Assembly (NCBI RefSeq): GCF_024345855.1
Contig: NZ_JAGQBX010000021.1
Span: 1-42,025, forward strand
Direction: 5' to 3'
DNA from: Synechococcus sp. GreenBA-s
GTDB taxonomy: Bacteria > Cyanobacteriota > Cyanobacteriia > PCC-6307 > Cyanobiaceae
DNA length: 42,025 nt
Part shown: in pieces, positions 1-9,987 of the stretch
Position numbering within the stretch: position 1 is the stretch's first letter
Layout: every line of letters starts with the position of its first letter
Notes under the pieces: generated by a model
What the model saw: only the letters and a program-made list of their open reading frames with translations
Told to the model about the DNA's origin: nothing
Databases searched by the model: none
Made by a program: the position numbers and the translations under genes

Positions 1-115
1 GGCCGCAGGGGTGGGGGAGGCGGAGCTGATCACGGCGCTCGGGGCTCCCGGCAACCCTAAGCAGGCCCCGCGCCCTGGCCCGGCCCGTCGTAGCGGCCCG
101 GCGCCGCGGCCCTGT

Positions 116-1423
116 TCAGCGGCTGCGCACCTGGTGGCCGATGTCGCGGCGGAAGGTGATGCCCTCGAAGCTCACCTGCTCCAGCCCGGCGTAGGCGCGT
201 GCGAACGCGGCATCGAAATCGTCGGCCTGGGCCACCACCGCCAGCACCCGGCCGCCGCTGCTGAGGCAGGTGCCGTCGGCCTCGCGGCGGGTGCCGGCAT
301 GGAACAGCTGCAGGTCGTCGCCGGACACCAGGCTGCTGTGGATCGGATCGCCCTTGCGGATCTCGCCGGGGTAACCCGCGGCGGCGGCGATCACGCAGGC
401 GCTGCAGCGGGGGGCGATGCTCAGCTCCGGCGCCTGATCCAGGCGGCCCTGGGCGCAGGCCAGTAGCACCTGGGCCAGCTCGGGGCCCAGCAGCGGCATC
501 AGGGTTTCGCACTCCGGATCGCCGAAGCGGCAGTTGAACTCGATCACGCTGGGGCCGCTCTCGGTGAGCATCAGCCCGGCGTAGATCACGCCGCGGTAGT
601 TGATGCCGCGCGCCTGCAGGGCCTTGATGGTGGGCTCCAGCACCTGTTGCCGCACCTGCTCCAGGCCGGCGGCATCGAGCAGCGGAGCCGGCGCGTAGGC
701 GCCCATGCCGCCGGTGTTCGGGCCGGTGTCACCCTCGCCGATGCGCTTGTGGTCCTGGGCGGGGGGCAGCAGCACCAGGCGCTGGCCGTCGCTGAGGGCG
801 AACACCGACACCTCGGGCCCATGGGTGCGCTCCTCCAGCACCAGGGAGGCGCCGGCACTGCCGAAGCGGCCGTCGAACACCTCCTCGATGGCGGCCCGCG
901 CCTCCTCCAGCGTTTCGGCCACGGTGACGCCCTTGCCGGCCGCCAGGCCGTCGGCCTTCACCACGAGGGGCTTGCCCTGGGCCTCCAGGGCGGCCAGGGC
1001 CTGCTCGCGGCTGCTGGCGGGCCAGTAGCCGGCGGTGGGGATGCCCGCCTCCACCATCAGCGCCTTGGCCCACTGCTTGCTGGCCTCCAGCTGGGCGCCA
1101 TCGGCGCCGGGGCCGAACACCGGCAGGCCCGCGGCGCGCAGCTGGTCGGCCAGGCCGGCGGCCAGGGGCGCCTCGGGGCCCACCACCACCAGCTCGATCG
1201 CGTGCTCGCGGCAGGCGGCCAGCAGGGCGGCATGGTCGGATTCGGCAATGGCCAGCTGCCGGCAGCCCGCCAGCTCCAGGGTGCCGCCGTTGCCGGGGGC
1301 CACCCACACCTGCTCCACGCCGCTGCAGCGGGCCAGGGCCCAGGCCAGGGCGTTCTCACGCCCGCCGCCCCCCACCACCAGCACGCGGGCGGGACTGGGC
1401 ACAGCGGCGGCAGGGCTGGGCAT
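116..1423 (-). CDS. purD: Phosphoribosylamine-glycine ligase (GARS)
   Basis: This enzyme joins glycine to 5-phosphoribosylamine with ATP, the second step of de novo purine synthesis, in the cytosol. The 435-residue product has the usual length for a stand-alone PurD. It starts with the Rossmann-like LVVGGGGRENALAWAL segment near residue 15, carries the ATP-grasp loop DGLAAGKGV near residue 160, and ends its catalytic core with EFNCRFGDPE near residue 295, which supplies metal-binding residues. The ATG at 1423 is the first good start. The gene is divergent from the exported protein and purC beginning about 1.5 kb, so two purine genes lie back to back. The 53-bp gap must hold control elements for both directions, though I see no clear promoter. 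No sign of damage. Identification is secure from motifs and length. Confidence 0.97.
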   Translation of the reverse strand: MPSPAAAVPSPARVLVVGGGGRENALAWALARCSGVEQVWVAPGNGGTLELAGCRQLAIAESDHAALLAACREHAIELVVVGPEAPLAAGLADQLRAAGLPVFGPGADGAQLEASKQWAKALMVEAGIPTAGYWPASSREQALAALEAQGKPLVVKADGLAAGKGVTVAETLEEARAAIEEVFDGRFGSAGASLVLEERTHGPEVSVFALSDGQRLVLLPPAQDHKRIGEGDTGPNTGGMGAYAPAPLLDAAGLEQVRQQVLEPTIKALQARGINYRGVIYAGLMLTESGPSVIEFNCRFGDPECETLMPLLGPELAQVLLACAQGRLDQAPELSIAPRCSACVIAAAAGYPGEIRKGDPIHSSLVSGDDLQLFHAGTRREADGTCLSSGGRVLAVVAQADDFDAAFARAYAGLEQVSFEGITFRRDIGHQVRSR

Positions 1424-1500
1424 GGCGGGAGGGCCGGAGGCGGAGCGGGTGGGAGGCCCCGGCGGGGTCCCCTAGGTTGTGGCCCAGTGGACGCTGCGCG

Positions 1501-2586
1501 GTGCCATCCCTTCTTTACACGCCGGTGCGGCTGGGGCTGAGTCGGGTGCTGGGGTTGGTCCTGGGCGGGCTGGCCGCCGGCGCTGGCCCGCTGCCGGCCC
1601 TGGCGGCCGCACCAGCGGCGGCGGCGCTCCCTGTCCTGCCTGCCACGGCCGTCCCGCCCGCTCCCAGCGGAGCCGCCCCAGAGTCGGGACCGGCCCCTAG
1701 GTCCGCTGCGCCCGTGCAGCCCGCGGGCTCCACGATCTCCGAGGCCGCCTTCGAGGTGCTGCTGCTGCGGGGTGACCTGGCCTCCCTCGACGCCGCCTGC
1801 CTGGATGCGGCCCGCTTCGATCTGGTGGGCCGGCTGCGGCTGCTGCGCCATGCCCTGCTGGCGGTGCAGCCCACACCCCGCTCCCTGGAGCCGGTGCTGC
1901 GCAACGCCAATGCCCTGCTCAACTGCCGCGCCCCCGACGACGCCCTCACCGTGCTGAACCGCTACGGGCCCCAGGCCGGGCCCGAGCGGGACCAGTGGCT
2001 GATTCAGCAGTGGCGGGCCGCCAACGCCGGCCTGCACCACCGCCTCGCCGCCGAGGCCCTGGAGCGCCTGGCCCAGGGCAGCCTCGCCGCGCTCGAGACC
2101 ATCCCCCTGCCGCTGCAGCTGCGCCAGGACGGCAGCCTGGCCACCCGCCCGGCCCTGGAGGTCTACGCCGAGCACCTGGTGGTGCTCGGCCGCGAGAACG
2201 AGGCCGCCGCCGCCCTGCTGGCGGGTCGCCTGCCCGGCCGGCCGGCCGCCGAGCGCCTGCAGCGGGCCGTGGCCCTGCTGCGGGAGCTGCCGCTGGAGCA
2301 GCGCAACCAGCTGATCGAGACGGCCCTGGATCAGGCCGCTGCCGCCGGCGCCTGGGGCCTGGCGGCCTCGCTGCTGGCGGACCAGCGGGCCCTGCTCCAG
2401 GCCGCCGGTCTGAATGACCAGCGACCGACTGAGCGCTTCCTCCGGCTGGCCCAGCGCATCGACGACGCCTACGGCGAGTGGCAGCTCAGGAGGCAGGATC
2501 CTCAGCAGGGAGCCCGCAGCGCGGAGCTGCAGCGCCAGCTGCGCTCGCCGCGGGAGCCCGGAGGCCACGCCCGATCCCAGCCATGA
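1501..2586 (+). CDS. Exported protein of unknown function upstream of purC
   Basis: I do not recognise a characterised family. The product is about 361 residues. The N-terminus has a basic stretch followed by a hydrophobic Leu/Gly/Ala segment and an Ala-rich region that fits a signal peptide, so it is probably periplasmic or lumenal. After a Pro/Ala-rich spacer (to about residue 70) the rest is Leu/Ala/Arg-rich and looks all-helical, possibly helical repeats. I chose the GTG at 1501; a TTG at 1477 in the same frame would add eight residues. Its stop overlaps the purC ATG by four bases (ATGA), so the two are probably translationally coupled. A conserved position between purD and purC in picocyanobacteria is from memory and not provable here. 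Function unknown. Confidence 0.8.
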   Translation: MPSLLYTPVRLGLSRVLGLVLGGLAAGAGPLPALAAAPAAAALPVLPATAVPPAPSGAAPESGPAPRSAAPVQPAGSTISEAAFEVLLLRGDLASLDAACLDAARFDLVGRLRLLRHALLAVQPTPRSLEPVLRNANALLNCRAPDDALTVLNRYGPQAGPERDQWLIQQWRAANAGLHHRLAAEALERLAQGSLAALETIPLPLQLRQDGSLATRPALEVYAEHLVVLGRENEAAAALLAGRLPGRPAAERLQRAVALLRELPLEQRNQLIETALDQAAAAGAWGLAASLLADQRALLQAAGLNDQRPTERFLRLAQRIDDAYGEWQLRRQDPQQGARSAELQRQLRSPREPGGHARSQP

Positions 2587-3341
2587 CTGCCGCCTACACC
2601 CTCGGCTCCCTGCTCTACGAAGGCAAGGCCAAGCGGGTCTTCCAGACCGACCGGCCCGAGCTGGTGGCGGTGGAGTTCAAGGACGACGCCACGGCCTTCA
2701 ACGCCCTCAAGAAGGCCCAGCTGGCCGGCAAGGGGGAGCTGAACTGCCAGATCTCGGCCCGACTGTTCGAGCTGCTGGAGCGCGAGGGCGTGCCGACCCA
2801 CTACCTGGGGCTGGAGGGGCGGAACTGGCTGGTGGTGCAGTCGGTGTCGATCGTGCCGGTGGAGGTGGTGATCCGCAACGTGGCCGCCGGCTCCCTCTGC
2901 AAGCAGATGCCGATCGCCGCCGGCACGCCCCTGGATCCGCCCCTGCTCGATCTCTATTACAAGGACGACGCCTACGGCGACCCCCTGCTCACCGACGCCC
3001 GGCTGGCGCGTCTCGGTCTGCTGACGGCCGACCAGCGGGCGGAGCTGGAGCGCCTGGCCTTCCGGGTCAATGCGGTGCTGCGCGCCTTTTTCGCCGGGAT
3101 CGGCCTGCAGCTGGTGGATTTCAAGATCGAGCTGGGCTTCACTGCCACGGGCGAGCTGGTGGTGGCCGATGAGATCAGCCCCGACACCTGCCGCCTCTGG
3201 GACCTGCAGGTGGCCGATGCCAGCGACCGCATCCTCGACAAGGACCGGTTCCGCCAGGATCTTGGCGGCGTCGTCGAGGCCTACGGGGAGGTTCTCAAAC
3301 GGGTCCACGGGGCCTGCCCTCCACCGCGCATTTACGGGTAA
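2583..3341 (+). CDS. purC: Phosphoribosylaminoimidazole-succinocarboxamide synthase
   Basis: SAICAR synthetase condenses CAIR with aspartate using ATP in de novo purine synthesis. The 252-residue product has the usual length of a single-domain bacterial enzyme. The N-terminus carries the nucleotide-binding signature [12 protein letters not shown] (residues 9-20), then DDATAFNA, and the middle has the conserved [15 protein letters not shown] block. The C-terminal half has the [13 protein letters not shown] signature for substrate binding. The frame is open further upstream but the ATG at 2583 matches the family start and overlaps the preceding stop by four bases. The Omp85 gene follows after a short gap, so purC probably shares a transcript with envelope genes. 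Secure call. Confidence 0.97.
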   Translation: MTAAYTLGSLLYEGKAKRVFQTDRPELVAVEFKDDATAFNALKKAQLAGKGELNCQISARLFELLEREGVPTHYLGLEGRNWLVVQSVSIVPVEVVIRNVAAGSLCKQMPIAAGTPLDPPLLDLYYKDDAYGDPLLTDARLARLGLLTADQRAELERLAFRVNAVLRAFFAGIGLQLVDFKIELGFTATGELVVADEISPDTCRLWDLQVADASDRILDKDRFRQDLGGVVEAYGEVLKRVHGACPPPRIYG

Positions 3342-3383
3342 CGTCAGCGGCATTTGCGGCTCGGCCGCGTGCTCAGGACGCCC

Positions 3384-5753
3384 ATGGCTGGCCCCCGCAA
3401 CGGCATGAACCGCGCTCCTCGGTTGCGCGAGGCCCTCGGGGTGGCCGCCACCCTGCCGGTGCTGGCGATCGGCGCAGGTCTCCAGGGCGCCCTCGCGGCC
3501 CCGCCGGCCTCCACCCGCACCGACGCCCCCTCCACCGTCCAACCGGCGCCCGCCGGCGGCCCTCCCACTGCGGCCCCAGCGGCCTCGCCCGCTCCGGCCC
3601 CTGCCGCCTCGCCTGCACCGGCCCCCGGCGCCCAGTCGGCTCCAGCTCCAGCTCCGACCCCTGCGGCTGAAAATCCCGCTGCGGCCCCGGGCGGCGAGAG
3701 CCTGGCGCCGGCGGCGCCGTCCGAACCGCGGGTGCTGATCAGTGAGGTGGTGGTCAAGGGGCTCGAGCAGCACCCCGAGCGCGAGCGCCTCGAGCTGGCC
3801 GTCTACGACGCCATGGCCACCCGCCCCGGCACCCGCGCCACCCGCAGCGAACTCCAGACCGACCTTTCAGCCGTCTACGCCACCGGCTGGTTCTCGGATG
3901 TGCGCATCCAGCCTGTCGACAGCCCCCTGGGCGTGCAGGTGGTGGTGACCGTGGCCCCCAACCCGGTGCTCACCAAAGTGGAGCTGGAGGGCATCGGGGC
4001 CAAGACGCCCGTGCCCGCCACCCTGATCCCCGACACCTTCGCGGCGGACTACGGCAAGACCCTCAACCTCAACACCCTGCAGACCCGCCTGGGCGAGCTG
4101 CAGAAGTGGTACGCCGACAAGGGCTATTCCCTGGCCCGGGTCACCGGCCCCAGCCGCGTCAGCCCCGAGGGGGTGGTGCAGCTGCTGGTGCGGGAGGGCA
4201 AGGTGGCCGGTGTGGAGGTGCAGTTCCTCAACAAGGAGGGCTCCGCCACCGACGACAAGGGCCGGGCTTACAAGGGCAAGACCAAGAGCTGGGTGATCAC
4301 CCGCGAAATCTCGATCAAGCCCGGCGAGACCTTCAACCGCCGCCAGCTCGAGGAGGACATCAAGCGCCTCTACGGCACGGGCCTGTTCGGCGACGTCAAG
4401 GTGACCCTGCGGCCCGTGGCGGCCGCGCCGGGCGAGGTCACGATCGTGCTCGGGGTGATCGAGCAGTCCACCGGTTCGCTATCGGGGGGCCTCGGCTACA
4501 GCCAGAGCCAGGGCGTCTTCGGTCAGATCCAGCTGCAGGACAGCAACCTGCTCGGCCGGGCCTGGGACATGGCCGTCAACTTCACCTACGGCCAGTACGG
4601 CGGCCTGGCGGATGTCACCTTCACGGATCCCTGGATCAAGGGTGACAAATACCGCACGGCCTTCCGGGCCCGCGTGTTCCTGAGCCGGGAAGTGCCCCAG
4701 GTCTTCCAGAGCCAGAACGACGGCAACATCAACACCGTCTCCGACGTCTCCAAGGACTTCTTCCAGGCTCCCTCCTCGGCGAACGCCTACAACATCAACA
4801 GCGACAACAACCCCACCGGCACCTCCTTCGGCAGCATCAGCAAGGCGGAGAAGGCCGATCCGAGCCTCAACTGGTTCAACCTCGACGGCAACTCCATCGC
4901 CCTGCAGCGCTTCGGCGGCAACGTGCAGTTCGTGCGTCCCCTCAACGGCGGCAACCCCTTCAAGCGGGCCCCCTGGAGCGTGGTGGCGGGCTTCAGCGCC
5001 CAGGAAGTGACGCCGATGAACTTTGCCGGTGATGGCATGCCCTATGGCGTCAGCACCAACAACTTCAACGGCAGCCGCACGACCGTCGGCAATGTGATCT
5101 GCATTGCCTATAACTGCGCTGATAACAATCAGCTGGTGGGTGTGCGGCTGGCCGCCACGATGAACAATCTGAACGATCCCCGTAACCCCACCTCCGGCAA
5201 CTTCCTCAGCCTCGGCACCGAGCAGTTCTTCTCTGTGGGGCCCGATTCGCCCACCTTCAACCGCCTGCGCGCCAGCTACACCCACTACATCCCGGTCAAC
5301 TGGCTGAAGATCTACAAGGGCTGCCGCACCAAGCCCGGTCAGCCTGCGACCGACTGCAAGCAGGCCCTGGCCTTCCAGGTGAGTGCCGGCACCAACGTGG
5401 GAGATCTGCCCCCCTACGAGGCCTTCTGCCTGGGCGGCTCCAACTCCGTCCGGGGCTACTACGACTGCGACCTGGCGGTCGGGCGCAGTTTCGGTGAAGC
5501 CACGATCGAGTACCGCTTCCCCCTGTTCAGCATCGTCAGCGGCGAGCTGTTCCTGGACGGCGGCACCGCCTTCGGCAGCCAGAAGAACGTGCCCGGATCC
5601 CCCGGCACGCTGCTGAACAAGCCCGGCCAGGGCTTCTCCGTGGGCACCGGTCTGATCGTGACCACCCCGGTGGGTCCCCTGCGGCTGGAGGTGGCGAGCC
5701 GGGACTTCAGCGGTGACTGGCGCTTCAACCTCGGCGTGGGCTGGAAGTTCTGA
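3384..5753 (+). CDS. bamA: Omp85/BamA-family outer-membrane assembly factor
   Basis: The protein should insert beta-barrel proteins into the outer membrane. The product is about 789 residues: a signal sequence (about 1-38), a long Pro/Ala/Ser-rich linker (about 40-115), three POTRA-like domains (about 116-375), then a 16-stranded barrel to a C-terminal Phe, as usual for outer-membrane proteins. The signature VRGY of barrel loop 6 is at residues 689-692. Three POTRA domains rather than five is the cyanobacterial arrangement. All six cysteines of the protein lie in barrel loops as three close pairs (573/578, 647/658, 682/695). I chose the ATG at 3384; a second ATG at 3405 and an upstream TTG at 3354 are possible. 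It precedes lpxC, fabZ, lpxA and lpxB, echoing the bamA-lpxD-fabZ-lpxA-lpxB order of proteobacteria. Confidence 0.95.
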   Translation: MAGPRNGMNRAPRLREALGVAATLPVLAIGAGLQGALAAPPASTRTDAPSTVQPAPAGGPPTAAPAASPAPAPAASPAPAPGAQSAPAPAPTPAAENPAAAPGGESLAPAAPSEPRVLISEVVVKGLEQHPERERLELAVYDAMATRPGTRATRSELQTDLSAVYATGWFSDVRIQPVDSPLGVQVVVTVAPNPVLTKVELEGIGAKTPVPATLIPDTFAADYGKTLNLNTLQTRLGELQKWYADKGYSLARVTGPSRVSPEGVVQLLVREGKVAGVEVQFLNKEGSATDDKGRAYKGKTKSWVITREISIKPGETFNRRQLEEDIKRLYGTGLFGDVKVTLRPVAAAPGEVTIVLGVIEQSTGSLSGGLGYSQSQGVFGQIQLQDSNLLGRAWDMAVNFTYGQYGGLADVTFTDPWIKGDKYRTAFRARVFLSREVPQVFQSQNDGNINTVSDVSKDFFQAPSSANAYNINSDNNPTGTSFGSISKAEKADPSLNWFNLDGNSIALQRFGGNVQFVRPLNGGNPFKRAPWSVVAGFSAQEVTPMNFAGDGMPYGVSTNNFNGSRTTVGNVICIAYNCADNNQLVGVRLAATMNNLNDPRNPTSGNFLSLGTEQFFSVGPDSPTFNRLRASYTHYIPVNWLKIYKGCRTKPGQPATDCKQALAFQVSAGTNVGDLPPYEAFCLGGSNSVRGYYDCDLAVGRSFGEATIEYRFPLFSIVSGELFLDGGTAFGSQKNVPGSPGTLLNKPGQGFSVGTGLIVTTPVGPLRLEVASRDFSGDWRFNLGVGWKF

Positions 5754-5819
5754 GAACCCGATCCGACAACCGGTTCTGAGCACCGCCGCAGCGATCCATC
5801 CCCCCGAGGCGCCCAAGCC

Positions 5820-6677
5820 ATGACCCTCTGGCCCAGTGACTACTCCCAGGCCTGGACCCTGGCCGCTCCGGTGGAGCGCACCGGTGTGGGCCTGCACAGC
5901 GGCGGCCAGGCCCGGCTGCGCCTGGAGCCCTCGGAGCTGCCGGGCTTCCGGGTGGGCTGGCTGGATGCCCCCCAGCTGGGCCTCACCGCCCTGCACCCCG
6001 AACAGGTGTGTGAGACCCAGCTGTGCACCGCCCTGGCCCTGGGACAGCGCCGGCTGGCGACGGTGGAGCACCTGCTGGCGGCCCTGGCCGGGGTGGGCAT
6101 CACGGCGGCCGTGATCCTGGTGGAGGGGGCCGAGGTGCCCCTGCTGGATGGCTCGGCCCAGCCCTGGGTGGAGGCCATCGCCGAAGCGGGCCTGCGGCCG
6201 CTGGGAGCGCGGCCCGTCGCCCTGGTCCTGGAGCAGCCGATCACCCTGCAGCAGGGCCAGAGCTTCGCCACCGCCCTGCCCAGCGAGCGGCTGCGGATCG
6301 GTGCCGCCATCGAGTTTCCCCAGGCGGCCATCGGCCGCCAGCTCTACTCGCTCGAGCTCACCCCGCAGGCCTTCGTGGAGCAGATCGCCCCGGCCCGCAC
6401 CTTCGGCTTCCGCGAGCAGGTGGAGCAGCTGCGGGCCGCCGGCCTGATCCGCGGCGGCGCCCTCGACAACGCCCTGGTCTGCGACGGGGACGCCTGGCTC
6501 AACCCACCCCTGCGCTACCCCGACGAACCGGTGCGCCATAAGCTCCTGGATCTGCTGGGGGACCTGGCCCTGGCCGGTCTGCCCCAGGCCCAGGTCTTCG
6601 CCTTCCGAGGCTCCCACGGCCTGCACACCGCCCTGGCCGCGAGGCTGGCGTCCCTCTCCAGTCCCGTGCCGGCCTGA
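5820..6677 (+). CDS. lpxC: UDP-3-O-acyl-N-acetylglucosamine deacetylase
   Basis: LpxC is a zinc amidase that removes the acetyl group from UDP-3-O-acyl-GlcNAc, the committed step of lipid A synthesis. The 285-residue product has the two-domain LpxC fold. Zinc ligands are visible: H84 in [10 protein letters not shown]240 and D244 in [10 protein letters not shown]; the catalytic H266 lies in RGSHGLHTA. The N-terminal GVGLHSGG motif is also present. The ATG at 5820 follows the Omp85 stop by 66 bases, and fabZ starts 38 bases after its stop. Cyanobacterial lipid A is simplified compared with enterobacteria, yet all zinc-binding positions are kept, so the enzyme should be active. lpxD, needed for the next acylation, is not in this window. 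Confidence 0.97.
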   Translation: MTLWPSDYSQAWTLAAPVERTGVGLHSGGQARLRLEPSELPGFRVGWLDAPQLGLTALHPEQVCETQLCTALALGQRRLATVEHLLAALAGVGITAAVILVEGAEVPLLDGSAQPWVEAIAEAGLRPLGARPVALVLEQPITLQQGQSFATALPSERLRIGAAIEFPQAAIGRQLYSLELTPQAFVEQIAPARTFGFREQVEQLRAAGLIRGGALDNALVCDGDAWLNPPLRYPDEPVRHKLLDLLGDLALAGLPQAQVFAFRGSHGLHTALAARLASLSSPVPA

Positions 6678-6715
6678 GCCGGTACCCCGGCCGCTCCCCT
6701 TCCCGCCTGACGCTT

Positions 6716-7201
6716 TTGTCCGACTCCACCGCCACGGCCGCCGCTCCCGCCCCCCTGGCGCCCGCTGCGCCGGTGCTCACCAGTGAGCAGATCCTGGGGC
6801 TGCTGCCCCACCGCTACCCCTTCGCCCTGGTGGATCGGGTGATTGAGCACGAGCCCGGCAAGCGCGCCGTGGCCCTCAAGAACGTGACCTTCAATGAGCC
6901 CCAGTTCCAGGGCCATTTCCCCGGGCGGCCGCTGATGCCGGGGGTGCTGATCGTGGAAGCGATGGCCCAGGTGGGTGGCCTGATCGTGACCCAGATGCCG
7001 GAGCTGCCCAAGGGGTTGTTCGTGTTCGCCGGCATCGACGGGGTGCGCTTCCGGAGGCCGGTGGTGCCCGGGGATCAACTCCGCATCACCTGCGAGCTGC
7101 TCAGCCTCAAGCGCCGGCGCTTCGGCAAGGTGAAGGCCGAGGCCCGGGTGGATGGCGAGCTGGTGTGCTCCGGCGAGCTGATGTTTTCCCTGGTGGACTG
7201 A
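6716..7201 (+). CDS. fabZ: 3-hydroxyacyl-ACP dehydratase FabZ
   Basis: FabZ removes water from 3-hydroxyacyl-ACP during fatty acid elongation and competes with lipid A synthesis for hydroxyacyl chains. The product is 161 residues, slightly longer than usual because of an Ala/Pro-rich N-terminus. Family motifs are [14 protein letters not shown] near residue 30, [13 protein letters not shown] with the catalytic His, and VEAMAQ with the catalytic Glu. The start is an unusual TTG at 6716; no ATG or GTG lies between it and the conserved core, so the extended N-terminus depends on this choice. The gene sits between lpxC and lpxA, the classical position; lpxA begins four bases after its stop. Confidence 0.95.
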   Translation: MSDSTATAAAPAPLAPAAPVLTSEQILGLLPHRYPFALVDRVIEHEPGKRAVALKNVTFNEPQFQGHFPGRPLMPGVLIVEAMAQVGGLIVTQMPELPKGLFVFAGIDGVRFRRPVVPGDQLRITCELLSLKRRRFGKVKAEARVDGELVCSGELMFSLVD

Positions 7202-7205
7202 GGCG

Positions 7206-8054
7206 ATGACCAGCGCAGCGACCAGTAGTCAGGCCCCGGTCGACGGCCAGACGCGCATCCACCCCACGGCGGTGGTCGATCCCGCCGCCCAGATCGACCT
7301 GGGGGTGGAGATCGGCCCCTTCGCGGTGGTCGGTCCTGACGTGCGCATCGGCGCCGGCAGCCGCATCGGCCCCCATGTGGTGCTCGATGGGCGCGTCAGC
7401 CTGGGCCGTGGCAACCGGATCTTCCCAGGGGCCTGCATCGGCGCCGAACCCCAGGACCTCAAGTACAACGGCGCACCCACCGAGGTGGTGATCGGCGACG
7501 ACAACTCGATCCGCGAGTGCGTCACCATCAATCGCGCCACCCATGACGGCGAGCAGACCCGGATCGGCAACGGCAACCTGCTGATGGCCTACAGCCATCT
7601 GGGGCATAACTGCCATCTGGGTGATCGCATCGTGATCGCCAACGGCGTGGCGGTGGCGGGTCACGTGGTGATCGGCGATCGGGCCGTGATCGGCGGGGTG
7701 CTCGGCATCCACCAGTTCGTGCACATCGGCACCATGGCGATGCTGGGCGGCATGAGCCGCATTGATCGCGATGTGCCTCCCTTCGCGATCGTGGAGGGCC
7801 ACCCCGGCCGCCTGCGGGGCCTCAACCGCATCGGCATCAAGCGCAGCGGCCTGGCCGCCCTGGATGGCGGTGCCCAGGCCAAGCAGCTGCAGGAGGTGTG
7901 GGCCCAGCTCTACCGCGGCGATGCGGTGCTGGCCGAAGCCCTGCAGCTGGTGCGCTCCTGGGATCTCTATCCGCCAGCGGAGACCCTGGTGAGCTTCCTC
8001 GAGGCCTCGATCGGTCCGGGCCGCCGCGGCCCCCTGCCCGCCCAGCGTCCATGA
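7206..8054 (+). CDS. lpxA: Acyl-ACP--UDP-N-acetylglucosamine O-acyltransferase
   Basis: LpxA transfers a 3-hydroxyacyl chain from ACP to UDP-GlcNAc, the first step of lipid A synthesis. The 282-residue product begins with many hexapeptide repeats of the left-handed beta-helix type ([35 protein letters not shown]), continues with a loop around [12 protein letters not shown] that contains the catalytic His, and has the IHQFVHIG segment typical of LpxA. The helical C-terminal domain follows from about residue 200. The ATG at 7206 lies four bases after the fabZ stop, and the stop overlaps the lpxB ATG. All features expected for an active enzyme are visible. Confidence 0.97.
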   Translation: MTSAATSSQAPVDGQTRIHPTAVVDPAAQIDLGVEIGPFAVVGPDVRIGAGSRIGPHVVLDGRVSLGRGNRIFPGACIGAEPQDLKYNGAPTEVVIGDDNSIRECVTINRATHDGEQTRIGNGNLLMAYSHLGHNCHLGDRIVIANGVAVAGHVVIGDRAVIGGVLGIHQFVHIGTMAMLGGMSRIDRDVPPFAIVEGHPGRLRGLNRIGIKRSGLAALDGGAQAKQLQEVWAQLYRGDAVLAEALQLVRSWDLYPPAETLVSFLEASIGPGRRGPLPAQRP

Positions 8055-9253
8055 CCCGCCTGCTGATCAGCACCGGCGAGGTGTCCGGTGATCTGCAGGG
8101 GGGGCTGCTGGTCACGGCCCTGCGCCAGGAGGCCGGGCAGCGCGGGCTGGATCTGGAGATCGTGGCCCTGGGTGGGCCGCGCATGCAGCGGGCCGGCGCC
8201 AGGCTGCTGGCGGATACGGCACCGATGGGGGCGATCGGCCTGTGGGAGGCGATCCCGCTGATCCTGCCCACCCTGCGCCTGCAGCAGCGGGTCAACCGCT
8301 GGCTGAAGCGCACCCCCCCGGATGGCGTGGTGCTGATCGACTACATGGGCGCCAACGTGAGCCTGGGCCGGCGGCTCAAGCACAAGCTGCCCGCGGTGCC
8401 GATCACCTATTACATCGCCCCCCAGGAGTGGGCCTTCAGCTTTGGCGAGGGGGGCACCACCCGCCTGATCAGCTTCACCGACCGGATCCTGGCGATCTTC
8501 CCCGAGGAGGCCCGCTTCTACGGCGCCCGCGGTGCCCAGGTGACCTGGGTGGGCCACCCCCTGCTCGACACGCTCCAGCAGCTGCCCTCGCGCCAGGCCG
8601 CCCGCGCCGAGCTGGGCCTGGAGCCGGACGAGCCGCTGCTGCTGCTGCTGCCGGCCTCCCGCAGCCAGGAGCTGCGCTATCTGGTGCCGCCCCTGGCGGC
8701 GGCCGCCGCCGAACTGCAGCGGCTCAGGCCGCGGCTGCGGGTGCTGGTGCCCGCGGGCCAGGCCAGTTTCGAGGCACCCCTGGCCCAGGCCCTGGCCGCG
8801 GCGGGCCTGCGGGCCGAGGTGGTGCCGGCGGCCGAGGCCGATCGGCTGCGGCCCGTGCTCTGTGCCGCCGCCGATCTGGCCCTCACCAAGTCCGGCACGG
8901 TGAACCTGGAGCTGGCGCTGCGGGGGGTGCCGCAGGTGGTGGGCTATCGGGTCAGCCGGCCCACGGCCTGGGTGGCCAGGCACCTGCTGCGTTTCCAGGT
9001 GGACCACATCTCGCCGGTGAACCTGGTGCTGGGGGAACGGCTGGTGCCCGAGCTGCTCCAGGACGACCTGACCGCGGCGGCGATCGTGGCTGAGGCGCTG
9101 CCGCTGCTCGAGGCGGGCCCCGGCCGCGAGCGGATGCTGGAGGGCTACGGGCGCCTGCGCCGGGCCCTGGGGGAGCCGGGCGTCACCCGGCGGGCGGCGG
9201 CCGCCATCCTGGATGGCCTGCCCGCCGCCACCCCCGCCGTGGTGCCCGCCTGA
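8051..9253 (+). CDS. lpxB: Lipid-A-disaccharide synthase
   Basis: LpxB, a family 19 glycosyltransferase, joins UDP-2,3-diacylglucosamine and lipid X into the lipid A disaccharide at the inner membrane. The product is 400 residues, close to the usual length. It opens with [15 protein letters not shown], the family signature, then contains [10 protein letters not shown], a VGHPLLDTL segment and the nucleotide-binding region with [14 protein letters not shown] near residue 280. The frame extends about 50 codons upstream, but the ATG at 8051 matches the family start and overlaps the lpxA stop in the ATGA manner. msrA begins on the last base of the stop codon. With lpxC, fabZ and lpxA this forms a tight lipid A operon. 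Confidence 0.97.
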   Translation: MTRLLISTGEVSGDLQGGLLVTALRQEAGQRGLDLEIVALGGPRMQRAGARLLADTAPMGAIGLWEAIPLILPTLRLQQRVNRWLKRTPPDGVVLIDYMGANVSLGRRLKHKLPAVPITYYIAPQEWAFSFGEGGTTRLISFTDRILAIFPEEARFYGARGAQVTWVGHPLLDTLQQLPSRQAARAELGLEPDEPLLLLLPASRSQELRYLVPPLAAAAAELQRLRPRLRVLVPAGQASFEAPLAQALAAAGLRAEVVPAAEADRLRPVLCAAADLALTKSGTVNLELALRGVPQVVGYRVSRPTAWVARHLLRFQVDHISPVNLVLGERLVPELLQDDLTAAAIVAEALPLLEAGPGRERMLEGYGRLRRALGEPGVTRRAAAAILDGLPAATPAVVPA

Positions 9254-9933
9254 TGCGCCTGGTCCCCCGTCCTGCCCGCCTGGGTGCCCTGCTGCGCCAT
9301 CGCTGGCGGTGCTGCTGTGGCCTGGCCCTGGTGCTCCTGCTGCTCACCGCCCTGGCGGCGCCGGCCCAGGCGGCCGTGGAGGAGGCGGTGCTGGCCGGCG
9401 GCTGCTTCTGGTGCCTGGAGCACGATCTGGAGGAGCTGCCCGGCGTGCTGGACGCGGTGAGCGGCTACAGCGGCGGCTCCCTGGCCAACCCCACCTACCG
9501 CCAGGTGTCCGCCGGCGGCACGGGCCACCAGGAGGTGGTGCGGGTGCGCTTCGACACGGCCCGGATCAGCTACCCCACCCTGCTGCGGGCCTACTGGCGC
9601 AACGTCGATGCCCTTGATGGTGGCGGCCAGTTCTGCGACCGCGGCAACTCCTACCGGCCCGTGATCTTCCCCAAGGGCGAGCAGCAGGCCCGTCAGGCCC
9701 GTGAGAGCCTCCAGGCCGCCGCCCGCGAGCTCGGCCGCCCCACCTCGGCCCTGAAGGTGGCGATCAAGCCGCTGCAGGCCTTCTGGCCGGCGGAGGCCTA
9801 CCACCAGAACTACGCCGAGACCAACGCGGTGAAGTACCGCTACTACCGCTGGGCCTGCGGACGGGACCGGCGCCTGGATGACCTCTGGGGTTCGAGGGCC
9901 CGCACCAGTCGGTCATGGGGCCCTGACCGCTGA
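9253..9933 (+). CDS. msrA: Exported peptide methionine (S)-sulfoxide reductase
   Basis: MsrA reduces methionine-S-sulfoxide in oxidised proteins. The 226-residue product has the catalytic motif GGCFWCLE with the nucleophile C51. A basic N-terminus, a strongly hydrophobic stretch (about 22-36) and APAQA just before the core form a signal peptide, so the enzyme should work outside the cytosol, in periplasm or thylakoid lumen. The segment QFCDRGNSYRP replaces the more common DVGTQYRS motif and carries another Cys that might resolve the catalytic cycle. Its ATG overlaps the lpxB stop by one base. A hairpin with arms at 9919-9929 and 9935-9943 covers its stop codon but has no T-run. Family and export are well supported; the compartment is inference. 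Confidence 0.94.
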   Translation: MRLVPRPARLGALLRHRWRCCCGLALVLLLLTALAAPAQAAVEEAVLAGGCFWCLEHDLEELPGVLDAVSGYSGGSLANPTYRQVSAGGTGHQEVVRVRFDTARISYPTLLRAYWRNVDALDGGGQFCDRGNSYRPVIFPKGEQQARQARESLQAAARELGRPTSALKVAIKPLQAFWPAEAYHQNYAETNAVKYRYYRWACGRDRRLDDLWGSRARTSRSWGPDR

Positions 9934-9987
9934 TCGGTGGGCCCTCCCCCAACTGGCACGATTCGCTCCACAGTTTCTATTGAAAAG

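Noticed and set aside
1-33. Possible start of another minus-strand gene downstream of purD (GTG at 33, frame open to the window edge)
   Set aside because: Only eleven codons are available and no family can be recognised; a GGGAG upstream is weak support.
3540-3690. Ala/Pro-rich repeats in Omp85 as an inserted repeat element
   Set aside because: They are in-frame linker codons with normal codon use, not DNA repeats between genes; the pdhC linkers are similar.
9919-9943. Hairpin over the msrA stop codon as an intrinsic terminator
   Set aside because: The stem has a two-base bulge and no T-run follows; it may only protect the transcript end.
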